A program made the translations under genes and the position numbers. Below, piece after piece: positions 5,166-5,353 of a stretch of 5,353 nt of DNA; positions within the stretch are counted from its first letter, which is position 1; each line of letters starts with the position of its first letter. Location of the stretch: NCBI GenBank assembly GCA_002345925.1, contig DDWM01000041.1, forward strand, positions 21,953 to 27,305, given 5' to 3'. Below the pieces are notes generated by a model. It searched no databases. It saw nothing but the letters and a program-made list of their open reading frames with translations, and was not told the DNA's origin. Source of the DNA: Actinobacteria bacterium UBA2286 (GTDB taxonomy: Bacteria; Actinomycetota; Coriobacteriia; Anaerosomatales; Anaerosomataceae).

Positions 5166-5353
5166 TTACCAGATGTAGGCGATTACTTCGCCACCGATAG
5201 CGGCAGCACGGGCATGCTTTTCGGTCATTACGCCGTTCGACGTCGAGATGACGGCGATGCCAAGTCCACCGAGTACACGGGGAAGTTCGTCCTTCTTGGC
5301 GTACACGCGCAGACCAGGCTTGCTGATCCGGCGGATACCGGTGATGGTGCGCT
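5166..5353 (-). CDS. rpsH: 30S ribosomal protein S8 (uS8), C-terminal part; 5' end beyond window
   Basis: S8 binds helix 21 of 16S rRNA early in small-subunit assembly; in E. coli it also represses the spc operon by binding its own mRNA near rplE. I translated the visible part by hand: 61 residues before a TAA at 5168-5166, out of about 130 in a full protein. It starts RTITGIRRISKPGLRVYA, continues DELPRVLGGLGIAVISTS (21-38) and ends GGEVIAYIW, the classic S8 C-terminus. The STSNGVMT segment (36-43) contains the conserved rRNA-binding Ser-Thr-Ser loop. The reading frame is open to the right edge. The S8-L6-L18-S5 order matches the spc operon. The mRNA target site for S8 autoregulation, if present here, would be outside the window. 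Confidence 0.96.
   Translation of the reverse strand, partial: RTITGIRRISKPGLRVYAKKDELPRVLGGLGIAVISTSNGVMTEKHARAAAIGGEVIAYIW

Noticed and set aside
1..5353. Novel defence, mobile or biosynthetic system
   Set aside because: All ten coding regions are clear housekeeping genes in a conserved order, with no leftover coding space longer than 93 nt. No accessory content is visible.

Overview
The window is a stretch of bacterial chromosome carrying the distal part of the spc ribosomal-protein operon, with every gene on the minus strand. Read in the direction of transcription (from high to low coordinates) the order is rpsH (3' part only), rplF, rplR, rpsE, rpmD, rplO, secY, adk, map and infA (5' part only). 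About 93% of the sequence is coding. No gene is on the plus strand, and I see no tRNA, rRNA, mobile element, CRISPR array or sign of recent transfer.

The sequence is GC-rich, with mostly G/C third positions and GTG or TTG starts in several genes. Placing adk and map between secY and infA is the Gram-positive arrangement (Bacillota, Actinomycetota, Thermotogota and others). E. coli and most proteobacteria lack adk and map at this place. Adenylate kinase has a four-cysteine zinc-binding LID, which argues against mycobacteria and streptomycetes as I know them. My best guess is a deep-branching actinomycetote such as Coriobacteriia, or a GC-rich Gram-positive relative. This is inferred from gene order and protein flavour only.

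Layout: 5353-3435 encodes S8 (C-terminal 61 residues), L6, L18, S5 and L30, tightly packed. A 93-nt gap (3434-3342) between rpmD and rplO contains three consecutive potential RNA hairpins. From 3341 to 1630 come L15 and the SecY translocase channel, joined by a GTGA stop/start overlap. From 1617 to 220 come adenylate kinase and methionine aminopeptidase, 6-12 nt apart. A 76-nt gap (219-144) holds a good candidate internal promoter, and infA then starts with TTG at 143 and runs off the left edge.

Together the genes make parts of both ribosomal subunits, the membrane pore that receives nascent secreted and membrane proteins, an enzyme that balances adenine nucleotides, the enzyme that trims the initiator methionine, and initiation factor IF-1. 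The protein content is ordinary housekeeping. The least expected signal is in RNA. The leaders of rplO and rplR each carry a small hairpin with the same base (GCR/UGC), the same single bulged G and a four-base loop, followed by the same GAC and then the Shine-Dalgarno sequence at nearly the same distance from the start codon, although the upper stems differ. I found no evidence of a new multi-gene system.
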